Source: Diphasiastrum complanatum (taxonomy: Eukaryota > Streptophyta > Lycopodiopsida > Lycopodiales > Lycopodiaceae). Taken from it: a stretch of 64,000 nucleotides of DNA. Below, one piece after another: positions 1 through 9,717 of the stretch. The notes below the pieces were generated by a model. The model made no database searches. It was not told the DNA's origin and saw nothing but the letters and a program-made list of their open reading frames with translations. Position numbers and translations under genes: made by a program. How positions within the stretch are numbered: position 1 is the first letter of the stretch; the number at the start of each line of letters is the position of its first letter. Location of the stretch: assembly GCA_029204225.1 (NCBI GenBank), contig MU832191.1, positions 18,720-82,719 of the forward strand, given 5' to 3'.

Positions 1-560
1 CAAGTTCGGAATAAAACCATTCTCGATTAGAAATGGATTGATTTTTTGAAACAGGCCTCTTGGTGACTGTTTCAGACCATACAGGCCTTGTGGATTTTGC
101 ACATAGGTGCTCTTTGCCCTTGAGCTCATATCCCTCTGTGCGACATATAGATCTCTTCGATAGTCCCATTGAGAAAGGCAGTCTGGACATCCATTTGGTG
201 GACTTTGAGATCGGTTGTAGCTACAAAGGAGAGTAGTAGTCTAATCAAAGCATGCTTAACGACAGGGCTGAAGGTCTCTGAATAATCCAGATCTAGAAAC
301 TGGGAGAAGCCTTTGGCAACAAGCCTGGCCTTGAATCGATTTAATCTTCCTTCAACATCATACTTCGCTTTGAATATCCATTTGATTCCAGATTTCGATC
401 CTTTGGTAGCTCAGTAACAGTCCATGTTTGATTCTCGATGAGAGAATCGAATTCAGTGTCCATTGCAGCCTTCCATTGGTCAGCATCAGGTGTCGACATT
501 GCCTTTGAAACAATGTTAGGTTCCTGCACAAAGTAGCAGGCTGGATCATCCATGAATCAG
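1..560 (-). pseudogene. Copia reverse transcriptase, N-terminal part, cut by the window edge
   Basis: The frame at 341-553 shows DQWKAAMDTEFDSLIENQTW, the conserved opening of the RVT_2 domain (W..AM..E...L..N.TW). Lower coordinates carry, in other frames, HQMDVQTAFLNG (about 170-210) and YGLKQSP (about 70-90). Stops and frameshifts separate them. The catalytic YVDD lies outside the window. Between this and the integrase (560-860) is the usual poorly conserved linker. Confidence 0.85.
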
Positions 561-859
561 AATGGAGGCTTTCTGGATCGGTTTGATCTTCTAAGATGAA
601 CTTCGATCCTCTGATATAGTTCGACTTCTGACTCTTGGAGCCGGTGTTGAGTTGCTGGTCAATCAGTTGTCGACTCTGGGATTTGAAGTCAATGTAGCTT
701 TTTCCTTGTGGTCGAAGAATTGTTCTTTCAAAAAAATGACGTCTCTATTGGTGAATGATTTCTGAGTGTCTAGGTTGTAGAGCTTGTATGCTTTGTGGTC
801 TAGGAAACAAAAATCAACTTTATGCTAGTGTCTTCCAACTTTTTTCTTAGATCAGCAGG

Positions 860-1728
860 GATCTGAGTGTAGGCTATGCATCCAAACACTCAAATATATT
901 TGAGTGATGGTTTCAATCCTATCCACACTTCATAATGTGTCTTGCCATTCAGGGCCTTTGTAATGGATCGATTTTATAGATAGGTGGCTATAGTAACAAC
1001 TTTTGCCCGGAATTTCTTTGGAAGAGAGGCATGGGCCAGCATGCTCTTGGCACTTTCGATGAGTGTCTGATTCTTCCTCTCAACTACGCCATTGGACTGA
1101 GGTGAGTAGCTGGTTGTGTATTGCTGATGTATCCCATTGACCTTGTACAAGTCCTTGAATTCGATAGAGTTAAATTCTCCCCCTCCATCAGTACATACAG
1201 CCTTGATATTTCTCTGGGTCTGATTTTCAGCAGACGCCTTGAACTGCTTGAAGAACTTGAAAGTTGTAGATTTGTTATTCAGCCAATAAGTAACAATCAT
1301 TCAAGAGAAGTTATCAATGAATGTTAGGAAATAGAGGGCTCCTATGGAAGTAGTCTGCACAGGCCACAAATGTCGCTATGTACAAGATCAAGGAAACCTT
1401 TGGAAGTATGAACCGAATCAAAAATAAAAAGAGTTCTAGCATGCTTTCTGATAATACAACTTTCACATGGAGAGGTTGGTTTGTTGTCAGAAGGAAGATC
1501 TTGCACTAGATTTTGAGTCGACATTTGCTGAATACTATTGAAGTTTAGATGGCCTAATCTAAAATGCCAAAGCATATCAGTCGATTCAGAAGTGGATGTA
1601 TGAAGAGCTTGGCTATTTGTCGAATAGTAGTGACTAAGCTTGTAGAGATAGCCACATTGTCTACCGAAAGCTAAAACTTTCCTAGACTTATCGAGTATGG
1701 TGCAGCCCTCTGTATCGAATTCAACCAT
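860..1728 (-). pseudogene. Copia GAG-pre-integrase and integrase core
   Basis: The open frame at 1342-1728 carries LWHFRLGHLNFNSIQQM and CESCIIRKHAR, the GAG-pre-integrase His-Cys zinc-binding region, ending in LDLVHSDICG at the start of the integrase core. A second frame (974-1300) continues with FFKQFKASAENQTQ, CTDGGGEFNS (second catalytic Asp), then SPQSNGVVERKNQTLIE, which includes the catalytic Glu of the DD35E core. The two are separated by a frameshift near 1345. The protein would insert cDNA into the genome. Confidence 0.9.
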
Positions 1729-1980
1729 TCAACTAGAATCAGTGATTCTGCTTATCGAAAGCAGATTCTTGGTAAGGTTAGGAACATGAAGAACGTCAAA
1801 CAACAGCTTTACATCACCTATCTAGAACTTGATTTTGACTGTTCCTTCACCTTCGATAAAATGAGATGAGTTGTCTCCAAGTTGCACAACTCTTGAATGG
1901 GTGAATGGCTTGTAGCATTGGAACTAGTCTCGATGGTGAGTCATATGTTGAGTTGCTCCACAGAGTCCAAGTACCAGAAA
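1729..1980 (-). pseudogene. Copia aspartic protease remnant
   Basis: Around 1940-1975 the minus strand reads WYLDS, then two extra bases near 1960, then a frame continuing as GATQHMTHHRD. The family motif is DSGATxH, so a 2-bp insertion falls inside the active-site motif. Further on, LGDNSS and LFDVLHVPNLTKNLLSI (about 1760-1880) match the C-terminal half of Copia proteases and the linker to the GAG-pre-integrase domain. Inactive. Confidence 0.82.
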
Positions 1981-2116
1981 TCGATATCCTGATGTTCTCC
2001 AACCTTGGTCATAAAGGCAGCTTCATCTTCCTCTTGTTGCTAGATCGAGTGACTGGTTGTAACAATATTGGCTTGCTATTGAAATTGCTTATTCTTCTTC
2101 TTCTTGTACTTTAAAG

Positions 2117-2165
2117 TTCGACAGTCCTTGATGAGATGACCAGTCCTCTTATAGTATTTACAGAA
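2117..2165 (-). pseudogene. Copia zinc knuckle with second Cys replaced by Tyr
   Basis: The minus strand reads CKYYKRTGHLIKDC. The canonical retroviral-type knuckle is C-x2-C-x4-H-x4-C; here the second Cys is Tyr, the result of a single-base change. The remaining Cys, His and Cys keep their spacing. In live elements this motif binds the RNA genome. The loss fits decay of the element. Confidence 0.8.
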
Positions 2166-2169
2166 TAAC

Positions 2170-2920
2170 TTCTGTCTTTATTAAAATGATGAAGGCTCTG
2201 AAGTTGATGCTTCATTTGGTACAGTAGCTTGCTGCATGTTGCTCTTCCTATCAGGATAATCTGACTGTGTAGATCTCTTGTATCTGAACTTCTAATTTCT
2301 TTCTGAACTTCTAATTTCTTTCTGAATATAGCATTTGAGGATCCGATCCTAAGCCTGAGGATGATGTAGTTCTTCCGATCTCCTCTTGTAGTAGCTTCAA
2401 AATTACTCTTGATAGAGTGAGGTGTTCCTGGGTCGAAATTGCCATGACCCAATTTTCATAAACATCAAGTAGACTCGATAATAGAGTCATAACAACATCG
2501 GAATCTTTAATGACTGGTCCAGTTGCAGTCATCTGCTCCATAAAAAATTTGAAAGTGTTGAGATGACTCAAAAGACTATCTGCTTCAGACATTCTTAGGG
2601 TGAAGAATTTTTTCCTCAAATAAAGTTTGGAAGTGACGTCCCTGATATTGTAAAGAGTTGCTAGAATGTCTCATGCATCCTTAGCAGTTTGAGCAGCTCA
2701 TATATGATTGATTGGAGAGTCTTTGATATTGAGAATAATCATGGCAAATGCCTTGCCATCTCTCAATCTCCATTTGGTGATGATGGCTTTATCACCTTCT
2801 GGCTTGACCTATGTGTCATCATCAACTGTGTCCCATAGTTCTTTGGCAAGTAGAACTACTTTCATCTTGAACTTCCAGAGGTGGTTTGTCGATCAGAGAT
2901 AAACTAGAAGATGAATCCAT
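2170..2920 (-). pseudogene. Copia gag (UBN2-type) remnant
   Basis: A start codon lies at 2918-2920, about 130 bases inside the PBS. Across two frames the product shows the Copia gag pattern: LAKELWDTV (about 2815-2850), then KDSPINHI, then a longer open stretch at 2311-2619 with LRKKFF-LRMSEADSLLSHLNTF and VVMTLLSSLLDVYENWV, typical of UBN2 gag. In a live element it would form the virus-like particle capsid. Frameshifts near 2890 and an in-frame stop near 2700 break it. Its C-terminal zinc knuckle lies just downstream. Confidence 0.85.
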
Positions 2921-3333
2921 TCTGGTATAGAGTGAGAGATTGTAGGTAGAAACAATGATACCGTAATACTGTTGGTTGTGCACTTGCTGAACGATGTCTT
3001 GGTAGAAACAAGACTGATAACCTGCAATAGAAATGCAGATTACTAAACCACCCGCTCTGATACCATGTAGTAAATAGGTGGGATAGCAGCGGAAGTAGAA
3101 CAACGGACGGTTGTATATCGGAAGTGCAACAGTTACCAGCAATAATCAAGATGAATAAACAATAGTAATGTTCAATAGAACAAAACAGTAGTGTGGACAA
3201 AAATGTACTCATGATAAAAATCAGAAGGTGAGTACATGGGCGTGAAGCTGATCGCAATTCAGTGAGGCGCATATATTTTAGAGATTTCATCTTTTATAGA
3301 TAACTAGCTTAAAAAAACTTATTTACAAGGGAG

Positions 3334-3415
3334 ACTCATTTGAAAGCGGCAAAGAGAATTCTTCATTACATTAAAAGGACACTAACCCATGGATTGCTAT
3401 ATGGGACAAGTAGGT
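3334..3415 (+). pseudogene. Copia RT/RNase H scrap inside an LTR
   Basis: The plus strand reads THLKAAKRILHYIKRTLTH followed by GLLYGT. This is the conserved segment joining Copia RT to RNase H (HWKAAKRILRYIKGT in most families). It runs opposite to the element around it and has no other pol sequence attached, so it is either a nested insertion remnant or filler DNA from break repair. Confidence 0.8.
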
Positions 3416-3458
3416 GAACTGCCATAAAGTCTTGGATCGACTTTTCCATGATGACGAA

Positions 3459-3590
3459 GTCAGATTTGTCGGCTTGGTCAGATTTTTCTGTTTGGTTAGA
3501 TTTGTCGGCCTTGTCAGATTTGTTGGCTTGGTGAGATTTGTCAACTTGGTCAAATTTGTCGGCTTGATCAGATTTGTCGGTGTTTTTTTT
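3459..3590. repeat. 18-bp minisatellite in Copia LTR, about 7 copies
   Basis: The unit GTCAGATTTGTCGGCTTG repeats head to tail about seven times with a few substitutions, then runs into a poly-T tract. Read on the minus strand it gives a DKSDQA-like hexapeptide repeat, but no real gene is implied. A more degenerate array of the same motif (GACAAATCTGA) lies in the LTR at 42740-42900. Confidence 0.9.
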
Positions 3591-3659
3591 TTTTTTTTCA
3601 GGATGGTCCTCAAGAGAATGCACCATATCAATACATGCAGCTGTTATTTGGATAGACCG

Positions 3660-4200
3660 CAATTGCTCAATCTTCGTGTGAGGTAGAATATAAAACCGAA
3701 GGACGACATATCGGGTAAGGACAACAAATCATCTTACCAAGCCATGACAGTCGACAACAATAGATCGAACACCAATGAGAGCCTAAATACAAACAAAAGA
3801 TCAGGACACATTATCGAGTAGGGACGAACTATTGGGACCTCAGCTCGACAAGCATGAAAATATAAATCTTCACGCTCAGTCGTAAAAAGGGACATACAGG
3901 AGAGAGACATGTTATTTAAACCTCTTTTGTAATAATCAATAAATCAATCTTGTAATCTCACTTGGTATGATATATGTATTGGATCATCGTGAGAAGAGAT
4001 ATAGATGTAACGAGCAGTAGCTAGTTACAAGATACAAAGAATTAGCAGTGGCTAGTCTTACTCGTGAGAGAGAACACCTCTCTTGCACCGACATGCTGAT
4101 ATGGAAAACAGACAGCGCTAAAAAAGAATTGTTGTTGTACACTTCATTTCGATAATATAGACAAGTTACAACACTCTGCTCTATCATGTGCGTAATCTAT
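3660..4200. repeat. LTR-like sequence related to 18340-18720
   Basis: A block near 3910-3960 (TTAAACCTCTTTTGTAATAA and the bases after it, ending in CTTGTAATCTCAC) closely resembles 18530-18580 (TTAAACCTCTCTTGTAATTT and onward). Both are followed by purine-rich and A-rich LTR-like sequence. I infer a solo or truncated LTR of the family whose internal region begins near 18890. Boundaries are uncertain. Confidence 0.5.
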
Positions 4201-6024
4201 GAATGAATTGCCATGCTTGCTAGTAGTAGATATCCTTCTGCTGTTTCTCAGTTTATCTGATTAAACATTATCTGTTGTTCATAGATTTAATATCAAATTT
4301 GCAATACCAATCCGTAGTTCGGAGGATGATTGATCGTGGAATGAAATATTAGCTTTGCTCGCACAAATCAACTCCATCTGAACTTCAAACGAAATTGTCG
4401 TCTGAATCTGACAAACCACACATTCCAATTGTGGACAACAGAGCGATTTTAGACCACCAAATTTCGACAGTCCAAGTGCAAAGCAAAGAGGATGTATGCA
4501 TAAAGATGAGGATGAGGCAAACCTCACTAAAAGGATGCTAAAACTTCAAGGGAGTGAATCCATATCTAGGTCAATTTAGGTGGAGATGTAGGGTGCAAGG
4601 TCTACATTGGTTAAGACAAGTTGCTGATGAAAAGCAGAGCAAGAATTTTGATGGTGAGAAATATCGACACCTTTAACATGAAGACGACTACAACTCGAAC
4701 ATGGAAATGGAACATGCAACATCGAGGCGAGGGGAGGAAGATAGAGAAACCTGAGACATTGAAGGAGAGGAAGAAGCATGGTGATGAAGATGAGGTGGGT
4801 GGAGTAGCACCACATGACTGTAGGAATCAAACAAGGAATCCACAACATCAAGGTGAGCCTCACGACGTGCGCAAGAAGAGGAAGCATGGGAGGTTAGTCT
4901 AAAGGTGAAGCATGTCTCTTTTCTCCACATCAAGTAGGAGGATTAATATCTATGACTTGTAGAGAAGAAAAAGATTATTGAGGAACCATATTGACAGTGA
5001 AAGAATCTACGCCTAGAAACAAAGCTTGAAAGTAGCATGATGCAAACAAAAAGGCTAAATCACACTGTAAAGCTGCTCATAAATTTGAAAGCTTCTCAAA
5101 TTATCTAAAGGACACAATTACCTCAAGATCAAAAAACATGATTCTAAACCAAAATTGATGATTTACCATCACTTCCTTAATGAGTATACACATAAAAACA
5201 AAGATTTATAGTTGATTTTACCACATAGAAGTGAGAAAATCTGGCTCTCCTACATCGATAATGCTACTAGCAAATGGTTGGCTCGAAAACACTTACTTGC
5301 AGCCATATTGGAGAAGAAAAACGAAGGGAGAAAGAGAACATGGACCACTAGGCGAGGTACTCCACAACTAATAGCATAGAAAGGAAACGAGAAAAATCAT
5401 TGTTGTGAGAGAAAACACCTTCACCTTAGTAGATAAATGCTAGGTCGAATTGGCAAAACTGCTAAGAACAAAGTAGAGGCAACATAGAAAGTGCATAGAA
5501 CTTTGTTGAATGAAGACAGACAAGCCAGCAGCCACAAAAAAATACCACCTCCATCCCTAGCAAACAACAGTAGCATGCCTAAAAATCACTAACCAGAAGC
5601 GTCAAAAAAAACAATGACAATAGTCGACTGCAAGTACAAATTCTTCGTTAGAGTTATAGGCTTGATAGCTTGCTACAGGTCCACTAGTTACGTTGAAATT
5701 TGATTGTGAGTAGGTGTGATCATAATCTATCTACAACCAAGTGAGGTAGGGCTTTGATTAGTGATCAGCTTTTGTGATAGTAGGTCCAAAGCCTACTACG
5801 ATTGAGGTCCCTTTTTGGTAGCAAAGGACTTCAATTTTGTCATGAGCTTAAATTCTCGTTCCAATACCTTCTTCTTAAACCCTCTTTCCAATACATTATA
5901 TTGAAGTTTTCATGTTCTTCTCGTTCTAATTGAAATCATTGCTGCTTCTAACAGAGGTCTAATTGCTGCAACTAAAAGTATGAAACATGTCCTCTTGAAG
6001 TGCTTACAAAACCCTGAAGATCAA
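4201..6024. other. Intergenic, no gene recognised
   Basis: A+T-rich sequence with only short chance open frames. None shows a recognisable domain or a start-exon-donor pattern. The stretch 4576-4900 is open on both strands but low in complexity (Lys/Arg/Glu-rich one way, His/Ser/Leu-rich the other), so I do not call it coding. Confidence 0.5.
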
Positions 6025-6204
6025 TGTTAGAAGTCAATGATAAACCTCATTGTTACCGTTTACGATGTACATTAATGTTGACAGCTGTAATTAGCTATAG
6101 GCTAGTCTATTAGTCTATTCGTAGGTTTTCTCTCTCTATCAGGGTTCAGGGTTTATATGTACATTTTATATTCAGTATGAAGTTAGTGTGATAGATTGAT
6201 AGTG
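6025..6204 (+). repeat. 5' LTR of the short Copia element
   Basis: Starts with TGTTAG and matches 7584-7773 nearly base for base to GATAGATTGATAGTG. Similarity fades after 6204, so the true end may lie up to about 15 bases later. It contains the shared block GGTTTTCTCTCTCTATCAGG. Confidence 0.85.
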
Positions 6205-6329
6205 CGAGTTTGTACTACATGAAAATGGCAAAAGATATTACTAGGAGTACATGAATTAATGCAGATCCAAAATGGAAGCTTGTGCTGCCTATTCTCTTGA
6301 AAAATGTGCATGTTTGCACTCTTCATGCA

Positions 6330-7560
6330 GAAGTTAGATTAATAGAAAAGATCATTTATCTTCATATAGTTTTTGCTTGGAATAGTAAGCCAACATCATC
6401 CGCAAAGGAAGCTATCATTGCAATTTCTGCTTTCTATGGTTGGAAAATCCAGTAAATGGACGTCAAATCTGCTTTTCTTAATGGAGTATTGGATAAGAGA
6501 TATATTTAGAGCAACCTCAAGGGTTTGTTGAGCCAGGAAGAGATCATTTGGTTTGTAAACTCAACAAAGCCATATATGGATTGAAGCAAGCACCACGAGC
6601 ATGGTACTCTTGCATTGATGAGCACTTCAAGCGAAGGGGAATGGTAAAGAGTGATGCTGATCCTAATCTTTACATTCTAAAGCAAGATTCAGATATAGTG
6701 TTCATTGTGTTGTACGTAAATGATTTGATTATTACAGGAAGTAATGAGAGGTTAATTAATGAAATCAAATCAAATCTTTCTAATACTTTTGACATGAGTG
6801 ATCTAGGATTGATGCACTATTGTCTTGGCATTGAAGTATGGCAAAAAGAAGACATGGTCTTTCTTACACAAAGCAAATATGCACAAGATTTGCTTTATAA
6901 GTTCAATATGCAGGATTGTAAGCCCTTGAGTACACCTATGGATGTCAACATGAAGCTTATTGCATATGATGAATCTGAGAAAGTGGATGCTTATTTGTAT
7001 AGATAGCTAGTGGGTAGTTTGATTTATTGGACACACACACCACCTGATATTTCTTATGTTGTTGGTGTTGTTAGTCAATTTATGCAAGATCCTAGTCAAG
7101 CACACTGGAAGTCTGCTAAACGTATTTTCAGATACATTCGAGGGACATTGAATTTTGGTTTGAAGTATGATCAGCCTGAAGCGCCAATGTTGGTAGGTTA
7201 TACAGATGCCGATTGGGCAGGTAATATTGATGACAGAAGATCTACCAGTGGTCATACATTCAGTTATGGTATAGCTGCAATTTCATGGAGCAGCAAAAGG
7301 CAACCTACAGTAGCTTTCTCATCAACGAAAGCTGAATATCGAGCACTCAGCAATGCTACACAAGAAGCGGTATGGTTACGAAGATTGCTTGTGGATTTAG
7401 GCCAGCCACAAGTGGATGCTACTACTATATCTTGCGACAATCGATGGAGCCATTGATCTTGTTTTTTGTAAATCTGAAGGTCAAATGGCAGATATTTTTA
7501 CCAAGTCATTAGGTAGATATAAATTTGAAAGGTTTCGTACTCTATTAGGAATAGAAGAAT
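6330..7560 (+). pseudogene. Copia RT-RNase H with YVND catalytic box and deletion in RNase H
   Basis: RT motifs in order: MDVKSAFLNGVLD (about 6455-6495, with a TAA in place of CAA at 6453-6455), a frameshift, then YGLKQAPRAWYS, VLYVNDLIITG (about 6708-6740; the family catalytic box is YVDD, so one Asp is Asn) and DLGLMHYCLGIEV. A TAG at 7004-7006 replaces the CAG of the YRQLVGSLIY motif. The next frame (7010-7456) continues through YTDADWAGNIDDRRSTSG and STKAEYRAL into RNase H. The RNase H part after SCDN is deleted, then the frame resumes at GQMADIFTKSLG before the LTR. Confidence 0.92.
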
Positions 7561-7583
7561 GTAATTTTATCATTGAGGGAGAG

Positions 7584-7773
7584 TGTTAGAAGTCAATGAT
7601 AAACTTCATTGTTACTGTTTACGATGTACATTAATGTTGACAGTTGTTACCAACTGTAATTAGTCGTAGGCTAGTCTATTAGTCTATTCGTAGGTTTTCT
7701 CTCTCTATCAGGGTTCAGGATTTATATGTACATTTTATATTCAGTATGAAATTAGTGTGATAGATTGATAGTG
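7584..7773 (+). repeat. 3' LTR of the short Copia element
   Basis: Begins TGTTAGAAG directly after the polypurine run and pairs with the repeat at 6025-6204. An extra 11 bases (GTTACCAACTG) relative to the 5' copy partly duplicate the adjacent motif and look like replication slippage. Confidence 0.88.
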
Positions 7774-8124
7774 TGTGTTCTTCTTCCGGCTTCTTTGGTG
7801 ATTGCTTATGGTGAATACTTGATGTTCCATATCTGATTGTTGACAATCAAAAGCTAGACATGATCTATTAAGTTATAAGACTTAGGGCCTCTTTACATTT
7901 GGCCCCGAGTGATGCAATCTAGCGCCCAAAGTCTTAGTATCTTGCTCCACATGTAAAAGTTGTTTCAAACGTTCCATGTGAAATATGTTCTCACAATCCA
8001 TCAACCATTTAAAGAGCAATCTTGCATATGGCTAATGGCAATCATACCATAATCCCATTTTTGATTTTTTAGCAAAGAAAATGGTGGCAGCTCACCGGGA
8101 GGAATCTTTGCAAATTTTTTTGAG
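7774..8124. other. Intergenic, no gene recognised
   Basis: No coding pattern, LTR or tandem structure recognised. Confidence 0.5.
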
Positions 8125-8128
8125 AAAA

Positions 8129-8250
8129 ATTTACATGCACATTTTGTAGAGCAGAATGTGCATGTAAATTTTTACATGCACATTTCGGGCGGAAGGTGCA
8201 TGTAAAAAAAATTTACATGCACCTTCCGTCCGGAATGTGCATGTAAAAAA
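8129..8250. repeat. Cluster of inverted repeats built on TTTACATGCAC
   Basis: Within 120 bases the motif TTTACATGCAC and its complement GTGCATGTAAA alternate six times: forward near 8131, 8171 and 8212; reverse near 8157, 8195 and 8237. The best pair is a perfect 17-bp stem, CGGAAGGTGCATGTAAA at 8190-8206 against 8212-8228, with a 5-base A loop. This can fold in several alternative hairpins and resembles a foldback or MITE-like terminus. A further copy of the reverse arm followed by poly-A lies at 9138-9165. Confidence 0.85.
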
Positions 8251-8279
8251 AATTTAACGAAAAAATAAAAAATAAAAAA

Positions 8280-8410
8280 TGAGATTACGTCCGAGAAAGC
8301 CCGGCTCCTCAAGCCCTTCCACCCACGGAAGGGCCTACGGCCTCGGCCTCAAACCCTTCTGCGGTGGAAGGGCCTCGAAGCCGGTCCTTCCCCCTCACAT
8401 AATGCTATGG
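8280..8410. repeat. GC-rich AGGCCCTTCC-type repeat island
   Basis: In an otherwise AT-rich region this stretch is built from variants of GAAGGGCC and CGGCCTC. It is preceded by an A-rich tract and AAAATGAGATTACGTCCGAG. The same layout (A-rich tract, AAAATGAAATTACGGGCATAG, then GAAGGCCC) recurs at 9165-9300. The open frame over it is a composition artefact. Confidence 0.75.
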
Positions 8411-8744
8411 GTGAATGTTATCACAACAATCTATTGGCTAGGGAAGCTTGCCTTGGACCTTGGGCTACATGTAAATATTTTGTGTGAATTTAATAGACTA
8501 CATACATACATGTAAAGGCAAAAGTCTCTTTCCATGTAACTTGTTCATCTAAGAAACGGGTCACTTCCTTTGGCGAATGGTTGACTTATTCTATGCATCA
8601 CCTAAAATTTCATGTTTTTGCTAACTCGTATCCATTCTTTTCAATTACTTTCATGGGTGACTCGGCCTCATGCAAAGGTGCTATTACCTCTTCAAAGCAT
8701 AAGTAATAGCTTTCCCATCTCATATCACCACTTTTACCTTTTAA

Positions 8745-8905
8745 TGTTGGGGGGGGGGGGGGGTGGGGTGGGGTGGGGGGAAGGCCCTGCCCCGAGGGCC
8801 TTCCGTGCTGGGAGGGCCCTTGCCCAAGGGCGGGAGCCCGAGGGCAGGGCCAGACCTGCACGGAAGGCCCGAGGGGAAGGGGCCTTCCCCTGCGTAATGA
8901 CCAGT
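8745..8905. repeat. G-run and GC-rich inverted repeat island
   Basis: A run of about 14 G (around 8749-8762), broken G tracts, then a block rich in AAGGCCC and GGGCCTT in both orientations, able to form strong hairpins. It matches in style the islands at 8280-8410 and 9200-9300. Long open frames here on both strands (Pro/Arg/Gly-rich) come from base composition. Confidence 0.8.
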
Positions 8906-9129
8906 CTGAAAATTTTTTTTTTGCACAGAATCAGCGATGCCTTTACCCAAGAATTAGAATTCTTCAAATATCAGCAAATTTCACATGATGCAATCAGATT
9001 CCACCTCTGGAGGTGCATCAAAAACACAAAGGAAAATTGAAGACTTGGCATTAAGAAGAAAAGGAGGTGCCTCCCTCGAATTTGTGTGCCTGCCTTTTTT
9101 TTTTAAAAAAGTTTGCATATCTTTTTTTG

Positions 9130-9300
9130 ATGTCGAAAGGTGCATGTAAAAAAAAAAAAAACTTACGATAACAAAAAACATTAAAAAAATTAAAAAAATG
9201 AAATTACGGGCATAGAAGGCCCTTTTCGGCCTCAAGCTACCACCCTAGGACAAATGCCCTTCCTAAGCCAAATGCCCTCACCCAAAGGCCCCACCCCCCA
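9130..9300. repeat. Second copy of the GTGCATGTAAA / GAAGGCCC module
   Basis: Reads AAAGGTGCATGTAAAA, a long A-rich tract, ATGAAATTACGGGCATAG, then GAAGGCCCTTTTCGGCCTC and C-rich variants. This parallels 8195-8410 in element order, so the two are copies of one repeat module flanking about 0.8 kb. Confidence 0.7.
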
Positions 9301-9394
9301 CCTTGTTCAACCATCGTTATTTGTGTGTGCAAATTTGGGCCATGGAACGGATGCTTAATGCTCGGGATCATGGAGAATCGAACCTGGGTGGGCT

Positions 9395-9475
9395 ATGGGT
9401 GGGCGAGCGATGGAAGGAAGGAAGAAAGAATGGGAGCGATGGGTGGGCGAGCGATGGAAGGAAGGAAGAAAGAAG
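9395..9475. repeat. Two tandem copies of a ~40-bp purine-rich unit upstream of the PPR gene
   Basis: The unit GGTGGGCGAGCGATGGAAGG followed by AAGGAAGAAAGAA occurs twice in a row (about 9398 and 9441). Confidence 0.85.
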
Positions 9476-9479
9476 GAAA

Positions 9480-9717
9480 GAAAATGAAAGAATTCCTCCA
9501 CAGCATTAGCAGCAGCAGCAGCAGCGATTTCATGCTGTTGATCGATCGAGAGTGTATCAATGAATGAAATCCATAATTCCTCCACAGCAGCAGCAATTTC
9601 ATGCTGTTGATCGATCGGGAAAGCATCAATGAATGAAAGAAAATCAATAGTTTCTTCGCAGCAGCAGCAGCAAGATCAATATTTCATGCTGTTGATCGAT
9701 CGGGAATTTATGAATGA
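9480..9717. repeat. Three tandem copies of a ~75-bp CAG-containing unit just upstream of the PPR start
   Basis: Each unit has a short (CAG)n run, then TTTCATGCTGTTGATCGATC, then a variant of GTATCAATGAATGAA. The CAG run varies (about 6, 4 and 5 triplets). The array ends at the PPR start codon and probably lies in its 5' UTR or promoter. A fourth CAG/CTG stretch (9761-9788) is inside the coding region, encoding the N-terminal Ala run. No TATA box was convincing. Confidence 0.85.

Larger units (their letters stand above)
1..3065 (-). mobile_element. Ty1/Copia retrotransposon, internal region (gag to early RT), degenerate
   Basis: Read on the minus strand from 3065 down to 1, the order is PBS, gag, zinc knuckle, protease, GAG-pre-integrase, integrase, start of reverse transcriptase, which is the Copia order. 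The right end has a primer-binding site (PBS) complementary to initiator tRNA-Met (TGGTATCAGAGCGG on the minus strand, 3052-3065) directly next to an LTR. The reading frame is broken many times, so this is a dead copy. The left window edge cuts it in RT just after the YGLKQSP motif (about 50-90). The same family reappears on the plus strand at 41533-43042, whose first bases match the reverse complement of bases 1-90, so the two pieces together sample most of one family. Confidence 0.93.
3066..3650 (-). repeat. 5' LTR of the minus-strand Copia element, interrupted
   Basis: It directly abuts the PBS. The last ~90 bases (3066-3157) match the end of the 3' LTR at 42680-43042 on the other strand, including the 21-base terminus ending in CA. 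The 18-bp minisatellite at 3459-3590 is also shared with that LTR. Relative to that copy there are about 275 extra bases (about 3158-3432), which include a Copia pol scrap on the opposite strand. The outer limit near 3650 is approximate. Confidence 0.7.
6025..7773 (+). mobile_element. Short internally deleted Copia element with both LTRs
   Basis: Two direct repeats of about 180-190 bp begin with TGTTAGAAGTCAATGATAAA at 6025 and 7584 and enclose about 1.4 kb that goes straight into RT and RNase H. Gag, protease, integrase and a recognisable PBS are missing. A purine run (GAGGGAGAG, 7575-7583) precedes the 3' LTR as a polypurine tract. The two LTRs differ by about ten substitutions plus one 11-base insertion in the 3' copy, so insertion was not very recent. 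I could not identify a clean target duplication. Confidence 0.88.

Noticed and set aside
3414-3686. Hexapeptide-repeat proteins over the 18-bp minisatellite (both strands)
   Set aside because: A tandem repeat whose unit is divisible by three stays open in several frames; it lies inside an LTR.
4576-4933. Overlapping ORFs on both strands near 4600-4930
   Set aside because: Low-complexity composition, no domain and no splice or promoter context.
8129-8250. CRISPR-like array
   Set aside because: Alternating inverted arms with no constant spacers in a plant genome; hairpin repeats explain it.
8610-9040. Pro/Arg/Gly-rich open frames on both strands at 8610-9040
   Set aside because: GC-rich repeat composition keeps frames open; no start context, domain or codon pattern.
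9365-9390. tRNA T-loop-like sequence (GGTTCGATT on the minus strand)
   Set aside because: The five-base T stem does not pair and no acceptor or anticodon arm could be built.
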